Source: Brevibacillus migulae (GTDB lineage: Bacteria > Bacillota > Bacilli > Brevibacillales > Brevibacillaceae). Taken from it: a DNA stretch of 64,000 bases. The stretch spans positions 1 through 64,000 of the forward strand of contig NZ_SDKD01000009.1 of assembly GCF_004521915.1 (NCBI RefSeq), in the 5' to 3' direction. How positions within the stretch are numbered: the first letter of the stretch is position 1; the number at the start of each line of letters is the position of its first letter. This document shows, one piece after another, positions 35,475 to 46,652 of the stretch. The position numbers and the translations under genes were made by a program. A model generated the notes under the pieces. The model did not search any database. It had not been told where the DNA came from and was given only the letters and a program-made list of their open reading frames with translations.

Positions 35475-35894
35475 TTATTTTTGGTACTTATCAGTGATCT
35501 CATCGATTTTATTGGTCAACTTGTCAATTTCATCAGTCAAGCTGTCGATTTCGTTGGTCAATTTGTCTACATCTTTGATGTTCTTTTGCACTTCATCGAT
35601 GTTGCCACTTGCTGCGATCACTTTGGACATCACCTCTTGGGCAATGGACGATACAAGCACCTGCACATGATCAGGAGCATTTTGTCCCACTTGCGCAACG
35701 AGTCTGTCGATCAGCGGCTTGATTTGCGACAGGGTGCTTGCCGCATTTGTCAATTCGCGGCCGCAGGAGTTCAGTTCGGAGTCAATTTTATCGGATACAC
35801 GGTCAATTTTGGATTGTGTAATTTGGTCAATTTCTCTCACTACTTTATCAATATCATTCGCCATTTCACGTACAGCGCCTTTTCCAACTAGCAT
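35475..35894 (-). CDS. Coiled-coil hypothetical protein
   Basis: A 139-residue protein dominated by coiled coil. The C-terminal 35 residues are a run of seven-residue repeats built on DxLTxEI (DKLTNEIDSLTDEIDKLTNK). No signal peptide or membrane helix. An internal ATG at 35864 is a second possible start. It is the first gene of a two-gene operon with 35116-35460. Confidence 0.62.
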   Translation of the reverse strand: MLVGKGAVREMANDIDKVVREIDQITQSKIDRVSDKIDSELNSCGRELTNAASTLSQIKPLIDRLVAQVGQNAPDHVQVLVSSIAQEVMSKVIAASGNIDEVQKNIKDVDKLTNEIDSLTDEIDKLTNKIDEITDKYQK

Positions 35895-35998
35895 TTACCT
35901 TTTCCCCCAGTATTTTCACAAATTTGTGTATCATTTCTGATTATAAAGGGAAAATTCTTACACATCAATCAAAATGAGACAAATTTCTCCAATTTTTT

Positions 35999-36712
35999 CT
36001 ATTCACCATCCTCATGGAACAGTTCATCGAAGACTCTCTGTCGATTTTCAAGAAAACGCCTGGTCACGATATAGTGCATCGTATCTTCGTAGCGAATTTC
36101 CTGGATGGGCTGCTCATCAAAATTCAATATTTGCGCGCCGGGATAACCGAGCAGGATCGGAGAATGGGTGGCAATGATGAACTGGGCATCCTTCTCCAGC
36201 TCCTTGATGATCCGCAGCAACGCCAATTGCCTGGCTGGTGAGAGGGCCGCCTCTGGCTCATCCAAAAGGTAGATCGCCTTTTTCCCAAAGCGGTGACGAA
36301 AAAGCGACAAAAAGGCTTCCCCATGTGATTGTTTATGAAGGGACCGGCCGCCATAGTACCCCAGACTTTCTGGCATCGTATCCAGATGGGAGGCAAAGTG
36401 GTAAAAGGTTTCCGCCCTCAGAAAAAAACCATTCGTGATCTTGGGCATCCAGGAAAGCCGAATATGGTCACCCAAGCTGGAATGGGAGGCGTCTACTTCA
36501 TAGAGGTTGTTTTTGCTGCCACCCGCAGTGTTAAATTCGCACTGGTACGCGATCGCTTCCAGTAACGTTGACTTCCCCGAGCCGTTTTCTCCTACCAAGA
36601 ATGTCACATTTGTCTTAAACTCAAGGGTTTCCAAATGCTTGATGGACGGGATGCTGAATGGATATTTTTCGGTTGCGGGTTTATGAATGATCTCAAGACT
36701 GCGTAGGAACAT
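35999..36712 (-). CDS. AAA/ABC-type predicted ATPase (COG3910-like)
   Basis: A 237-residue ATPase of the SMC/ABC class without a transporter. Walker A is GENGSGKST (about residue 41), the signature loop SHGEAF replaces the LSGGQ type, and Walker B is IYLLDEPEAALSP; a final histidine switch is in ATHSPILL. Such single-domain proteins are common in Bacillota, role unknown; relatives occur in defence and DNA repair loci. It is monocistronic. Confidence 0.85.
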   Translation of the reverse strand: MFLRSLEIIHKPATEKYPFSIPSIKHLETLEFKTNVTFLVGENGSGKSTLLEAIAYQCEFNTAGGSKNNLYEVDASHSSLGDHIRLSWMPKITNGFFLRAETFYHFASHLDTMPESLGYYGGRSLHKQSHGEAFLSLFRHRFGKKAIYLLDEPEAALSPARQLALLRIIKELEKDAQFIIATHSPILLGYPGAQILNFDEQPIQEIRYEDTMHYIVTRRFLENRQRVFDELFHEDGE

Positions 36713-36900
36713 TTGATCATCCCCATGGTATGCTGTTTGATGCTTCTACATATACAACGTGAAAGTGGTTCGGATGGTTACGGTTTCAATAAAAGAAAGG
36801 CTTTTATGGCGCTGTTAGCCCTGACATAAAAATGAGGGAAAGCGTTGAGATAACAGGGTTTTCCCGTTCTCGCAACACTTCCCCTTCCTTTATACAAAAT

Positions 36901-38100
36901 TTACCTGGCTACTATCTCCACTTTCACCTCATAATCTCGAGAGAAAGATACATGGTATATTTTCTTGCCGCAATCAAAGTGATACTCATTTCCTTCCTCA
37001 AAATCGGTAGAGTCACTTTCTCTTAATAGCTTTTGGTTATCTAATGAATATACACGGTCGAATAAGCCCCTGAGAGAAGCCCCCATGCCATGACTCATGT
37101 TTTTGAAAATAACGCCATCCAAATCGCTCTCCGTAACCTTTTTAAAGTAGACAGGGTTATACTTCTCCAATATTTTCACCACTTCTTCTTTATCAGAGGT
37201 GGAACATACCTTATCATTTTCCGCATGAAAAATGAAGTAGGCAGTTTCTGAAGGCACTCTATGTTTCTCTTCTAGCAAACTTCTAATGGAACGACAGCTA
37301 TCGGAAAAATAATAAGGGTCAGACTCATTTAAAAGTGTCCAAGGCTCTTGTGAAACTCCGCGGATCGTCACATTCGCATCGCGATATACTTCTGAACCGG
37401 TATTGAAATCTTTACAACATAGATTATGTATGCTCGCTTTTGAATAGCCCGAGTTATCAATCACAACTGAGAACGTGTGAGGGGCCAATTTTCCAAGCAA
37501 TAAAGCGATATAACCGCCGTATGATGATCCATAAGCAATCAGTTTCTTTTTATTAACTTCTGGGTACTTTTTGAGAATCTCACCAAGCACAACCAGATAA
37601 TCAAGGGCAGGTAAAAAACCAAACGATTGATATTCTCCTTTTAGATGATAACGTGTATACATTTTCGGTTTATCTTCAGAGAAAATCTTGATCCCCAACC
37701 TAGTCAAATGAGCTGCAAGGATTGAAAGAGTCTGATTGCTAATTGTCCCATTTTCGGTAAGGAAATCGGTAAAAGGAATACCGTATTTTCCTTGTAATAA
37801 GGCTAAAAATGCTGGGTCAAAATCGACCGATGCTACTGTTCTGTCCATTCCAAAGTAATGCACACCTGCAACGATGCAATTATACTTATCTGCTAAGTAT
37901 GGTCTCAGCTTTTCCGCTTGGTAGACGGAATCTGGAGAGTCGCCAAAAGGGGTGATAAATAGTATGACTCCCGTCTCTGGATTGATCCCTTCCGTCGGAC
38001 AAGTCAACACATATTCCAAGCTATCTCTTCGATAACCGAGCTCGACATCCGGATGAGCTTCTGCAATAAATCGATACTGTTCTGCCATGATATTCTCCAT
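36901..38100 (-). CDS. DUF2920-family alpha/beta hydrolase
   Basis: A 399-residue protein with an alpha/beta-hydrolase core. The nucleophile elbow is YGSSYGGYIA (about residue 194), an acidic residue lies in FHAENDKVC and the histidine in NMSHGMG. DUF2920 members are often found in surface-glycan or flagellin-modification loci, for example in Campylobacter; here no such genes are adjacent. The substrate is unknown. Confidence 0.72.
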   Translation of the reverse strand: MENIMAEQYRFIAEAHPDVELGYRRDSLEYVLTCPTEGINPETGVILFITPFGDSPDSVYQAEKLRPYLADKYNCIVAGVHYFGMDRTVASVDFDPAFLALLQGKYGIPFTDFLTENGTISNQTLSILAAHLTRLGIKIFSEDKPKMYTRYHLKGEYQSFGFLPALDYLVVLGEILKKYPEVNKKKLIAYGSSYGGYIALLLGKLAPHTFSVVIDNSGYSKASIHNLCCKDFNTGSEVYRDANVTIRGVSQEPWTLLNESDPYYFSDSCRSIRSLLEEKHRVPSETAYFIFHAENDKVCSTSDKEEVVKILEKYNPVYFKKVTESDLDGVIFKNMSHGMGASLRGLFDRVYSLDNQKLLRESDSTDFEEGNEYHFDCGKKIYHVSFSRDYEVKVEIVAR

Positions 38101-38268
38101 TTTTTAGTATTTTCTTTCTGTCATCGTAATGATCTATGATAAAATTTTGACTGTCAAGAATTGTATGAGCCAAATGCTTTCGATCTTCCCCAAGAACGCC
38201 AATATTCCAGAATGGTGCAGCAGCCGATTCTATTCCTTTAGAAAAATATATGTTGAGGGGGCAACCTG

Positions 38269-38820
38269 ATGTTATCGGGGAAAAACGTTATTCTTAGATT
38301 GATCCAAGACGATGATTTGCCTGAAATGCTGAGTTTGATGAATGACCTTAGCCACAGAGGGGATTATCTGGGAGCCGAGCTGCATCATGAAACCAAGATA
38401 CAAAAGGTGTACGCTGATGCAGGATATTGGGAAAATGATTTTGGTCGAATGCTCATCACCGATAAATCCGGCCGTATATTAGGGGCCATTACGTTCTTCA
38501 AAGGAGTCGGTGACAGCGAAGGCTTTGAAATAGGCTTCCAGATTTACAAGAAAGAAGATCGCGGGAAAGGTTATGCTACGGAAGCACTCAAACTGTTTTC
38601 TGCCTACCTGTTTGAACTAAAACCGATCCAAAGGCTTCAAATCTGTACCGCAAAAGATAATGCAGCAGCGCGAAGAATTGCTGAAAAATGTGGGTTTATC
38701 TATGAAGGAACGATGAGAAGAGCCTTCTTCGCAAGAGGGAAGTATCATGATTTGGATTTTTTGTCTATGTTGAGAGAAGAGTGTGCTTCTCTGTCGGATG
38801 TCTTGACTGCAGAACGATAA
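38269..38820 (+). CDS. GNAT acetyltransferase, RimJ/RimL type
   Basis: A 183-residue Acetyltransf_3-type protein: VILRLIQDDDLPEML at the N-terminus, the loop KKEDRGKGYATEALKLF in the middle and DNAAARRIAEKCGF near the C-terminus. GAGGGG precedes the ATG at 38269. Divergent from the DUF2920 gene, acceptor unknown. Confidence 0.87.
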   Translation: MLSGKNVILRLIQDDDLPEMLSLMNDLSHRGDYLGAELHHETKIQKVYADAGYWENDFGRMLITDKSGRILGAITFFKGVGDSEGFEIGFQIYKKEDRGKGYATEALKLFSAYLFELKPIQRLQICTAKDNAAARRIAEKCGFIYEGTMRRAFFARGKYHDLDFLSMLREECASLSDVLTAER

Positions 38821-38931
38821 ATTATCCTAGGCGAGCCCGAAAATTGATAACAACCCAACCTAACTCAAAAGGGGCATAGTGTTTATTCGCCTAGCCCCCT
38901 CTTCCATTCAAATCCTCTATTAAAAACAATC

Positions 38932-39069
38932 TTAGCGACTTAAAACCATCTTCTCTGCTTTTTTGTCCTTTTTCATTTCAATATTTTCATCAATGTATTC
39001 TGACCAAGATTCAAGTATAATTCTTGGTTCTGATTCAATAATATCTTTCACTTTCTCCAAATCACCTTG
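38932..39069 (-). pseudogene. Short degraded ORF fragment
   Basis: An open stretch of 45 codons reads LEKVKDIIESEPRIILESWS and ends EKMVLSR before a TAA at 38934-38932. It has a protein-like composition but begins directly after a TGA and has no ribosome site, so it is probably the C-terminal remnant of a lost gene. The rest of 38821-39215 holds only a weak hairpin (GGGGC/GCCCC at 38871-38897). Confidence 0.3.
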
Positions 39070-39215
39070 TCAGCAATGCAACTTCGGAAAATGTTGAGTC
39101 AAGGAATCGAGAGCTACAGTAGCTAATTCCACTCTGCTTCGGGACTGAAAAGCGGAGTTTTTGGTGGTTTATTCTTGGAAAAGGAATTTCAGATAGATTA
39201 CCGAATAGGTAAATT

Positions 39216-42200
39216 ATGCTAATGAAAAAGAAAACAGTCCTAATCGTCCTACTATTTTTAATTGCCATTACCGGCATCCGCCTTTCGGTGCTCAGCATGC
39301 AAAAACCGATCAACCAGCCTTTCGCTGTAAACGGCAAATTGGACCTGCGCGGTTTTTCCATTCCTGAAAAAGGCGTATTGAGGCTCAACGGGGAATGGGA
39401 GTTCTTTCCTTCCCAACTGGTGAAACCGGACAGCGCCACGATCACCTCCATCGCGAAAAGAACGCATATACAGGTTCCTGGTCCATGGGAGGGACAATTT
39501 CCAGAGAACGACGATCAGACTTTTCGCTATGGAACGTATCGATTGCAAATCATCCTGGATAAAGCCGCAGAGCAGACCTTGCAATTGAAAATCAGTGAAA
39601 TTCGAACCGCTTCTGCTGTGTATGTCAACGGTCATTTGGTGGAGGGGGCCGGACAGCCATCGGAACAAGAGGCACGGCACCTGGCCAAGAATGTCCCTTA
39701 CACCGTCCTCATTCAGCCCGGCAGCAATGTTATCGAATTGATGATTCAAGTGTCCAATCATGCTGGCAATGGCGGAATTACTCAACCCATTTATTTTGGA
39801 TCGCTGGAAGCGGTCAATCGACACGCCTCGCTTTCGATGGGCCTACAGCTTTTGTTGAGCATTGTATTTTTCGTCCATGCCGCGTACGCCATCATGCTGT
39901 ATTTCCTAGGAGCTGCGAATAGAGGCTTGCTCTATTTTTCCTTGTTGATCCTCTGCGCGATTGTCAGTGTCTTGACAGTCGATGACAAATTGCTGTTGAT
40001 TTGGTTCGATTTTCCGTATGGGATTACCGTGAAGATCGCCATTTTATCTTATATTGGCGTTGCATCGTTTTTACCGCCGTTTCTTTATTACCTGTTTCCT
40101 GCCTATGGTAACTTGAAGGTGATCAGATGGTTCGGAGCCGTTTGCCTGGCATACGCCGCTCTCGTCTTTTTTGCACCGTCTGCATACGTGGTTTATACGG
40201 CTCTTCAGTTCCTCGGACTGTACTTGCTTGCTTCCCTCATCATCTCAGGCTATATTCTGCAATCCGCTTTCAGAAAGGAAAAGGACGTCATTTACTTGCT
40301 CCTCGCCTGTACCAGTCTGGCCGTCAACATCATCTGGACCAGTCTGGAAAAGCGACTTGGCTTTGAAATGATGCACTACCCGTTTGATTTGATCATCACC
40401 ATTTTCTGCTTTGCCGGATTCTGGTTCAAACGCTTTTTTCGGGCGAACACGCAAGCGACCCAGCTTGCTGAAAAGCTGCAGCTCGCCGATAAGCAAAAGG
40501 ATGATTTTCTGGTCAATACATCGCATGAGCTGCGCAACCCTCTGCACGGCATCATCAACATTACACAGAGCGTTTTAGATGACAGAACCAACCCGGTAAC
40601 GGAAGAGCATCGAAACAGACTGGAGATCCAGATTGCTGTAGCGAGAAGAATGGCCTTGATGCTGGATGATCTGTTGGATGTCACGCGACTGAAGGAAAAA
40701 ACCGTCCGTTTGCAAATCAGAAGCATCCGACTGCAGTCCGTTGTTACCGGGATCCTGGAAATGCTCCGATTCATGCTTGACGGCAAACCGCTTCAATTGC
40801 ATGTCGACATCGCGGAGCATTTCCCCACAGTCAAGGCCGATGAGAACAGACTGATCCAAATCATGTTCAATCTGCTGCATAATGCGATCAAATTCACGGA
40901 CAAAGGGCATATCACCATTCGGGCCACTGTCGAAAATCAAATGGCCCACATTCATGTGGCAGATACGGGCATTGGCATGGATGAAGAAACCCAGCAGCGG
41001 ATCTTTTTCCCTTACGAACAAGGTCATTCCGAATTGACAACGGCTGTGGGAGGATTTGGGCTCGGACTTAGCATCTGCAAGCAATTGGTCGAGCTGCACG
41101 GCGGATCCATCAGCGTGATGTCTTCACCCGGAGAAGGCACTGTGTTCACCTTTACACTGCCTCTCTCCGCAGAAGATGCACTCCCAGCCGAAGCAGAACT
41201 ATTCTCTGTCCGCAGTTATGATGAATCCGCGGCAACGTCATCATTGGTACCCGACGATATGATCGCTGCGAGCACCGTCGTGGAGACGAATAAGCCGACT
41301 CTATTAATCGTAGATGATGACCCGCTAAACCTGAAAATCTTGGTCGATATCCTGGGTACCGCCCAATACAACATCTCGACTGCGACCAGCGCTTCGGAAG
41401 CGCTAAGAAAGCTGGAGTCCGGCCCATATGACCTGATCGTTTCAGACGTGATGATGCCTCATATATCCGGTTATGAATTGACCCGCATGATTCGCGAGAG
41501 ATACTCCCTTTCCGAACTTCCGATCGTGCTGTTAACAGCACGGAATCGTCCCGAGGATATTTTGGTAGGGTTTCAATCCGGCGCCAATGACTATGTGACC
41601 AAGCCGGTGGATTCGATGGAACTGCGGTCACGCGTACGTGCCTTAACCGCTCTGAAGCTTTCGATCGAAGAACAGCTTCGTATCGAAGCCGCCTTCTTGC
41701 AAGCCCAGATACAGCCGCATTTTCTCTTTAATACGTTAAATTCGATCGCCTCCCTCGGGACGATGGATACGCCCCGGATGCTGGCCTTGCTGGAGGAATT
41801 CAGCAAGTACTTGCGCATTAGTTTCGATTTTCAAAATGCTGAGCGCGTGATCCCCCTTGAACGTGAGTTAACGCTGGTACGATCGTATCTTTATATTGAG
41901 AAAGAGCGACATGGTGAACGAATCGAGGTACTCTGGAATCTTGCCCCACGCATCTCTATTCCGTTGCCGCCCCTTTCCATACAGACCCTGGTGGAAAATG
42001 CGCTGCACCACGGAATCCTGAACCGCACCTCAGGGGGAAGGATTGAAATTCAGATCACAGACATCGGGAACTCGATCGAAGTCTGTATTCGTGATAATGG
42101 TGTTGGCATGAGCGAGGAGAAACAAAAGCAAGTGTTCGAGAAGCTGGCGGGTGCAGCCGGAACCTCTGGCATTGGCTTGCGCAATACGGACAGGCGCCTC

Positions 42201-42287
42201 AAGCAGCTATACGGCACAGGATTGCGCATTGAGAGCGTCCTTGGTCAAGGCACTGCAGTCGCCTTTCAGATTCCAAAAAAGGAATGA
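39216..42287 (+). CDS. Hybrid sensor kinase with two kinase cores (7TM-DISM type)
   Basis: A 1023-residue protein. After an N-terminal membrane helix comes an extracellular carbohydrate-binding-like 7TMR-DISMED2 domain (about 40-195), seven membrane helices (about 205-405), a HisKA with phospho-acceptor His437 in TSHELRNPLHG, an HATPase (about 530-645, HVADTGIGMDEE), a receiver domain with Asp744 in VSDVMMPH, and then a second LytS-like kinase: IQPHFLFNTLNS (His835) and an HATPase ending about 1020. It faces a REC-BTAD regulator gene, its probable partner. Such proteins sense external ligands, possibly sugars. Confidence 0.9.
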   Translation: MLMKKKTVLIVLLFLIAITGIRLSVLSMQKPINQPFAVNGKLDLRGFSIPEKGVLRLNGEWEFFPSQLVKPDSATITSIAKRTHIQVPGPWEGQFPENDDQTFRYGTYRLQIILDKAAEQTLQLKISEIRTASAVYVNGHLVEGAGQPSEQEARHLAKNVPYTVLIQPGSNVIELMIQVSNHAGNGGITQPIYFGSLEAVNRHASLSMGLQLLLSIVFFVHAAYAIMLYFLGAANRGLLYFSLLILCAIVSVLTVDDKLLLIWFDFPYGITVKIAILSYIGVASFLPPFLYYLFPAYGNLKVIRWFGAVCLAYAALVFFAPSAYVVYTALQFLGLYLLASLIISGYILQSAFRKEKDVIYLLLACTSLAVNIIWTSLEKRLGFEMMHYPFDLIITIFCFAGFWFKRFFRANTQATQLAEKLQLADKQKDDFLVNTSHELRNPLHGIINITQSVLDDRTNPVTEEHRNRLEIQIAVARRMALMLDDLLDVTRLKEKTVRLQIRSIRLQSVVTGILEMLRFMLDGKPLQLHVDIAEHFPTVKADENRLIQIMFNLLHNAIKFTDKGHITIRATVENQMAHIHVADTGIGMDEETQQRIFFPYEQGHSELTTAVGGFGLGLSICKQLVELHGGSISVMSSPGEGTVFTFTLPLSAEDALPAEAELFSVRSYDESAATSSLVPDDMIAASTVVETNKPTLLIVDDDPLNLKILVDILGTAQYNISTATSASEALRKLESGPYDLIVSDVMMPHISGYELTRMIRERYSLSELPIVLLTARNRPEDILVGFQSGANDYVTKPVDSMELRSRVRALTALKLSIEEQLRIEAAFLQAQIQPHFLFNTLNSIASLGTMDTPRMLALLEEFSKYLRISFDFQNAERVIPLERELTLVRSYLYIEKERHGERIEVLWNLAPRISIPLPPLSIQTLVENALHHGILNRTSGGRIEIQITDIGNSIEVCIRDNGVGMSEEKQKQVFEKLAGAAGTSGIGLRNTDRRLKQLYGTGLRIESVLGQGTAVAFQIPKKE

Positions 42288-42311
42288 GCACATGGCTCAT
42301 TCCTTTTTTTC
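42278..42311. terminator. Terminator shared by the kinase and regulator genes
   Basis: GGAATGAGC and GCTCATTCC pair with A-run left and seven T right. The stem covers both stop codons, so each protein ends in KKE from the two sides of the same palindrome. Confidence 0.85.
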
Positions 42312-43439
42312 CTGCTTCCATTTGAGGTACCAATCGGTAATCGTTTGACTCGGTTGCTCGTCCAATTCTTTTTCCAGAACGGTCGTCAATATTTGATATT
42401 GACGATGCACCGATTGGTCATTGCTCAGCATGGCATAAAGTTTCATCAGTTCAAAATGCGCCTCTTCCGCTTGCGGATAACGATTGCATACTTCCATATA
42501 CTTCCCGATCGCCTGATCTGCTTGACCACTCTCCAGGTAAAAATGTGCGATTTGAAAGGAAGAACGCTGCCAGATCATTTTCAGGCGTTGGCGCTCGCTT
42601 TCCGCCCACCAGTACTCATATTCCTGCAGGTAATCCCCCGTATATGCTGCCAAGAGCTTTTCATACTCATCGACGGTTTCTTCGGAAAGAGGTGGTAACG
42701 CACGGATGTGTTTTTCCCATTCATCCACATCGACCAGGGCATTTTCCAGGTTCAACATATATCCGTCCATGACATTCTGTAACTTGATATGCGGTTCAAA
42801 GCGCTGCAGAACTTTACGAATATGATAAACCGCCGTGTACAATTGAGAATACGTCCTGCTCGAATCGGTATCCGGCCAGAGCAGATCGACCATGACGGAC
42901 TTGCGCACGAGTTGGCCGCGATGTTGGAGCAGATACAGGAACAGCTCCTGTGCGCTGCTGGTTCGCCAACGAAGCAGGGACGATTGCTGATCTTCCACTT
43001 CAATCGATAATTGTCGGAGCATGTTTATCTGAATCCGCTGAATCGGTTGAATCGATGCTACTTTTTCCGTCGTCTCACCTTTCACACGATCCATGATTCG
43101 CTGCCATGTTTTCAATAATCGTTCTGTTCCGAATGGTTTTAAAAGATAATCAAGTGCATTCAGTTCAAAAGCTTGAACGGCATAATCGTCATGGGCCGTT
43201 ACAAAAACGATTTGCAGCTTCGGCTTTTTTTCTAATAATTGCTCCGCCAGTTCGATCCCGTTTATTTCCGGCAAATGAATGTCCAGGAAAACGACATCAA
43301 CATCTTCCTGAAGAATCGCCTCTTTTCCCTCGAAGGGATTCATGTATTTCCCTATAATTTGAGCATGCTCCATGTTTTGAAGCAGTTGTTCCAAGAAATT
43401 CAAAGAAAGATACTCATCGTCTATTAGAATGATATTCAT
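42297..43439 (-). CDS. Response regulator with winged helix and BTAD domain
   Basis: A 380-residue regulator. The receiver (residues 1-120) has DD near the N-terminus, the phospho-acceptor in VVFLDIHLPE and the lysine in LLKPF. A winged-helix segment of the OmpR/SARP kind follows (about 150-235, SAQELFLYLLQHRGQLV) and then a bacterial transcriptional activator domain (about 240-375). It lies tail to tail with the hybrid kinase, and the LytS-like second core of that kinase suits this type of receiver. Targets unknown. Confidence 0.87.
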   Translation of the reverse strand: MNIILIDDEYLSLNFLEQLLQNMEHAQIIGKYMNPFEGKEAILQEDVDVVFLDIHLPEINGIELAEQLLEKKPKLQIVFVTAHDDYAVQAFELNALDYLLKPFGTERLLKTWQRIMDRVKGETTEKVASIQPIQRIQINMLRQLSIEVEDQQSSLLRWRTSSAQELFLYLLQHRGQLVRKSVMVDLLWPDTDSSRTYSQLYTAVYHIRKVLQRFEPHIKLQNVMDGYMLNLENALVDVDEWEKHIRALPPLSEETVDEYEKLLAAYTGDYLQEYEYWWAESERQRLKMIWQRSSFQIAHFYLESGQADQAIGKYMEVCNRYPQAEEAHFELMKLYAMLSNDQSVHRQYQILTTVLEKELDEQPSQTITDWYLKWKQEKKE

Positions 43440-43639
43440 TGAATGCCCCTTCTTACCCCCAATATGTCTATCTCTATTAAATATAGTTGAAAACCTTTTT
43501 TTGTGTAAGGATTTTCCACCAGTTTTCCTTTTTCATACACAAAAAAGCGGCCTCCCCTTGTGGAATACCGCAGATAGTTGTTCGTGATCGTTTGTTTGCT
43601 TCCTTCCCATCAGGAGGGGCGATCGTTCTTTGTTTTTTC

Positions 43640-44050
43640 CTAATGGCTTTGCAAAGAGAGCATTTGATCACCATGGCTGTGCGCTGCCCTACTTGCCAAC
43701 AAATGATCGATCAAGTACTCAACCTTTTCTTTTTGCAAAGGCTTGACCATATAATGCTTCGCACCGGCCGTAATGGCGCGGACCACCACGTCCTTTTGCC
43801 CCACTACCGTACACATGATGATGTTTGCTTCTGGATCGATTCCTACAATTTTTCTGGTCGCGGTAATCCCATCCATCCCGCGCAAATGAATATCCATCAT
43901 TACCAGATCCGGGCGGTACACACTGTACATGTGGATTGCTTCTTCTCCGGAAGCCACCTCTGCCAGAACCTTCCATCCCATTTCTTCAAAGATGTTCCTT
44001 ACCACCGCCCTTGAAAAGGAGTGTTCCTCCACAATCATGACAGTTTTCAC
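43640..44050 (-). CDS. Single-domain response regulator (CheY-like)
   Basis: A 136-residue receiver domain without output domain. The phospho-acceptor aspartate is in VMMDIHLRGMDG and the lysine in YMVKPL. The acidic pair near the N-terminus is EE (VEEHSFS) instead of DD, a tolerable but less common variant. It could act as a phosphate relay or sink for the nearby kinase, or in motility. The region 43440-43639 holds no other gene. Confidence 0.82.
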   Translation of the reverse strand: MKTVMIVEEHSFSRAVVRNIFEEMGWKVLAEVASGEEAIHMYSVYRPDLVMMDIHLRGMDGITATRKIVGIDPEANIIMCTVVGQKDVVVRAITAGAKHYMVKPLQKEKVEYLIDHLLASRAAHSHGDQMLSLQSH

Positions 44051-44162
44051 AGCACTTCCTCATTTCCATTTCCATATCGCTTTTTTTGGCAACGTCGTCT
44101 ATCATACAGATCGAATCTGGACAATTTCTGAACAAGAGGGGACTACCGCAGGGGGAGAGAAT

Positions 44163-44201
44163 AGAAAAAGCCTCTGCAGGTTTAGACCATGCAGAGGCTT
44201 T
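44163..44201 (-). terminator. Terminator of the PfpI-like gene
   Basis: A perfect 12-bp stem (AAAGCCTCTGCA with TGCAGAGGCTTT), A-run on the left, 20 bases after the gene stop. Confidence 0.85.
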
Positions 44202-44221
44202 GGAGATTTCATACTCAAAAA

Positions 44222-44740
44222 TTAACGCAGTGCATGAACCAGGCTTTTCCCAAACTCGATTGCACCGCTTGGACCATCGCCTGTAATGACGTCGCTGTGT
44301 GCCACGACATGCTGTTCCACATAGGTGACATCATTCGCTGCCAATTCATTCTTCTGGAGATCGATCGGATAGCAGGTCGCTTCCCTTCCAGCCAGCAAAC
44401 CAGTCTTGGCAACAGCGACAGCACCTGCGCAAATACCGGATACAAGCACTTTGTCTTGATGGGCTTGTTTCAGGAAAGCTTGCAACGCTTGATTTGGCCA
44501 GAGATGATCATTGGTTCCGGATCCGCCAATGACAGAGATCGCATCAAAATCCGCAGGAGACAGCTCGGAAAAGATCGCGGTTGAGGTTGCCTTGCCTTCA
44601 TAGTCGCCTGTGATTTCGCCGGTAACGGTGCTTGCAATGGTGACCTCGATTCCTGCTGCTTCCAATTGCTCTTTCGGATGGAATAACTCATCTTCATTGA
44701 ATCGTTCTGGTGGTATAATGAGAAGTGCTTTTTTGCTCAT
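44222..44740 (-). CDS. DJ-1/PfpI-family protein
   Basis: A 172-residue DJ-1/PfpI superfamily protein. The reactive cysteine lies in the elbow SGICAGAVAVAK (about residue 102), with the acidic residue near PPERFNEDE. Members act as glyoxalases, deglycases or chaperones in carbonyl stress. It is divergent from the HxlR regulator with a clear palindrome between them and is its probable target. Confidence 0.87.
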   Translation of the reverse strand: MSKKALLIIPPERFNEDELFHPKEQLEAAGIEVTIASTVTGEITGDYEGKATSTAIFSELSPADFDAISVIGGSGTNDHLWPNQALQAFLKQAHQDKVLVSGICAGAVAVAKTGLLAGREATCYPIDLQKNELAANDVTYVEQHVVAHSDVITGDGPSGAIEFGKSLVHALR

Positions 44741-44838
44741 TGTATATGTTCCTCCCTTATATGCGAAAAGTTTTGCCTGTAAGGCTGAGTTTATTGTAAG
44801 GCTTTTGTTCTGATCCGTTAAGAACGCACTTTTATGTG

Positions 44839-44864
44839 AGAAGGTTACAAAAAGGTAACCTTCT
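44839..44864. promoter_or_regulatory. Perfect 10-bp palindrome, HxlR operator candidate
   Basis: AGAAGGTTAC and GTAACCTTCT are separated by AAAAAG in the divergent intergenic region. The site lies about 20 bases before the HxlR start, where binding would block both genes. Confidence 0.65.
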
Positions 44865-44885
44865 ATTCGGAAGGAGATGGTTGCC

Positions 44886-45269
44886 GTGTCAGAATCATTA
44901 CGAGAAGAGATTAAACAAAAGATCTTAAATGGTGACTATCATTGTGAAAAGGAGCTCACCTTATCGATTATCAGCGGAAAATGGAAGGTTGTCATTTTGT
45001 GGCATCTCGGTGTCGAAGGACCCCACCGTTTTAGCGACCTGCAAAAACTTTTCCCGAAAATTTCCCATAAAATCCTGACCAATCAGCTGCGCGAACTGAT
45101 GGAGGATGGGATTGTCGATAGAGTCGTTTACCCAGATATCCCCCCTAAGGTTGAATACTCGATGACTGAGCTGGGGATGACTCTATTGCCGATTGTAGAG
45201 ATGATGTATGAATGGGGAAAAAAGCGGATCGAGATGTTTAAAAAGGAAATGGATGCGGCACAGTCCTAA
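44886..45269 (+). CDS. HxlR-family transcriptional regulator
   Basis: A 127-residue winged-helix protein: [19 protein letters not shown], then [20 protein letters not shown] as recognition helix and [17 protein letters not shown] in the dimer part. A cysteine near the N-terminus (YHCEKE) is in the position used by YodB/HypR-type redox sensors. GTG at 44886 is the preferred start (AAGGAG nine bases before); the ATG at 44877 directly abuts the ribosome site. Likely represses the divergent PfpI-like gene. Confidence 0.87.
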   Translation: MSESLREEIKQKILNGDYHCEKELTLSIISGKWKVVILWHLGVEGPHRFSDLQKLFPKISHKILTNQLRELMEDGIVDRVVYPDIPPKVEYSMTELGMTLLPIVEMMYEWGKKRIEMFKKEMDAAQS

Positions 45270-45275
45270 ATCACG

Positions 45276-45306
45276 AAAAAAAGAGGGGAATCCCCCTCTT
45301 TTTTCT
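45276..45306. terminator. Bidirectional terminator between HxlR and phytase genes
   Basis: AGAGGGG and CCCCTCT pair with A-run left and T-run right. Confidence 0.8.
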
Positions 45307-45371
45307 TTACGCTCGACAGCGCCAAGCGATTCAAGCAGCAAAAGAAGCGCTCCCCGCCTTGCTCCGTCGCA

Positions 45372-46598
<1,227 letters not shown>

Positions 46599-46652
46599 TC
46601 AATATGGAGTAAAGCATTTGTAAATTCTGATGCTTCTTCAAGTTTGAAAGAT

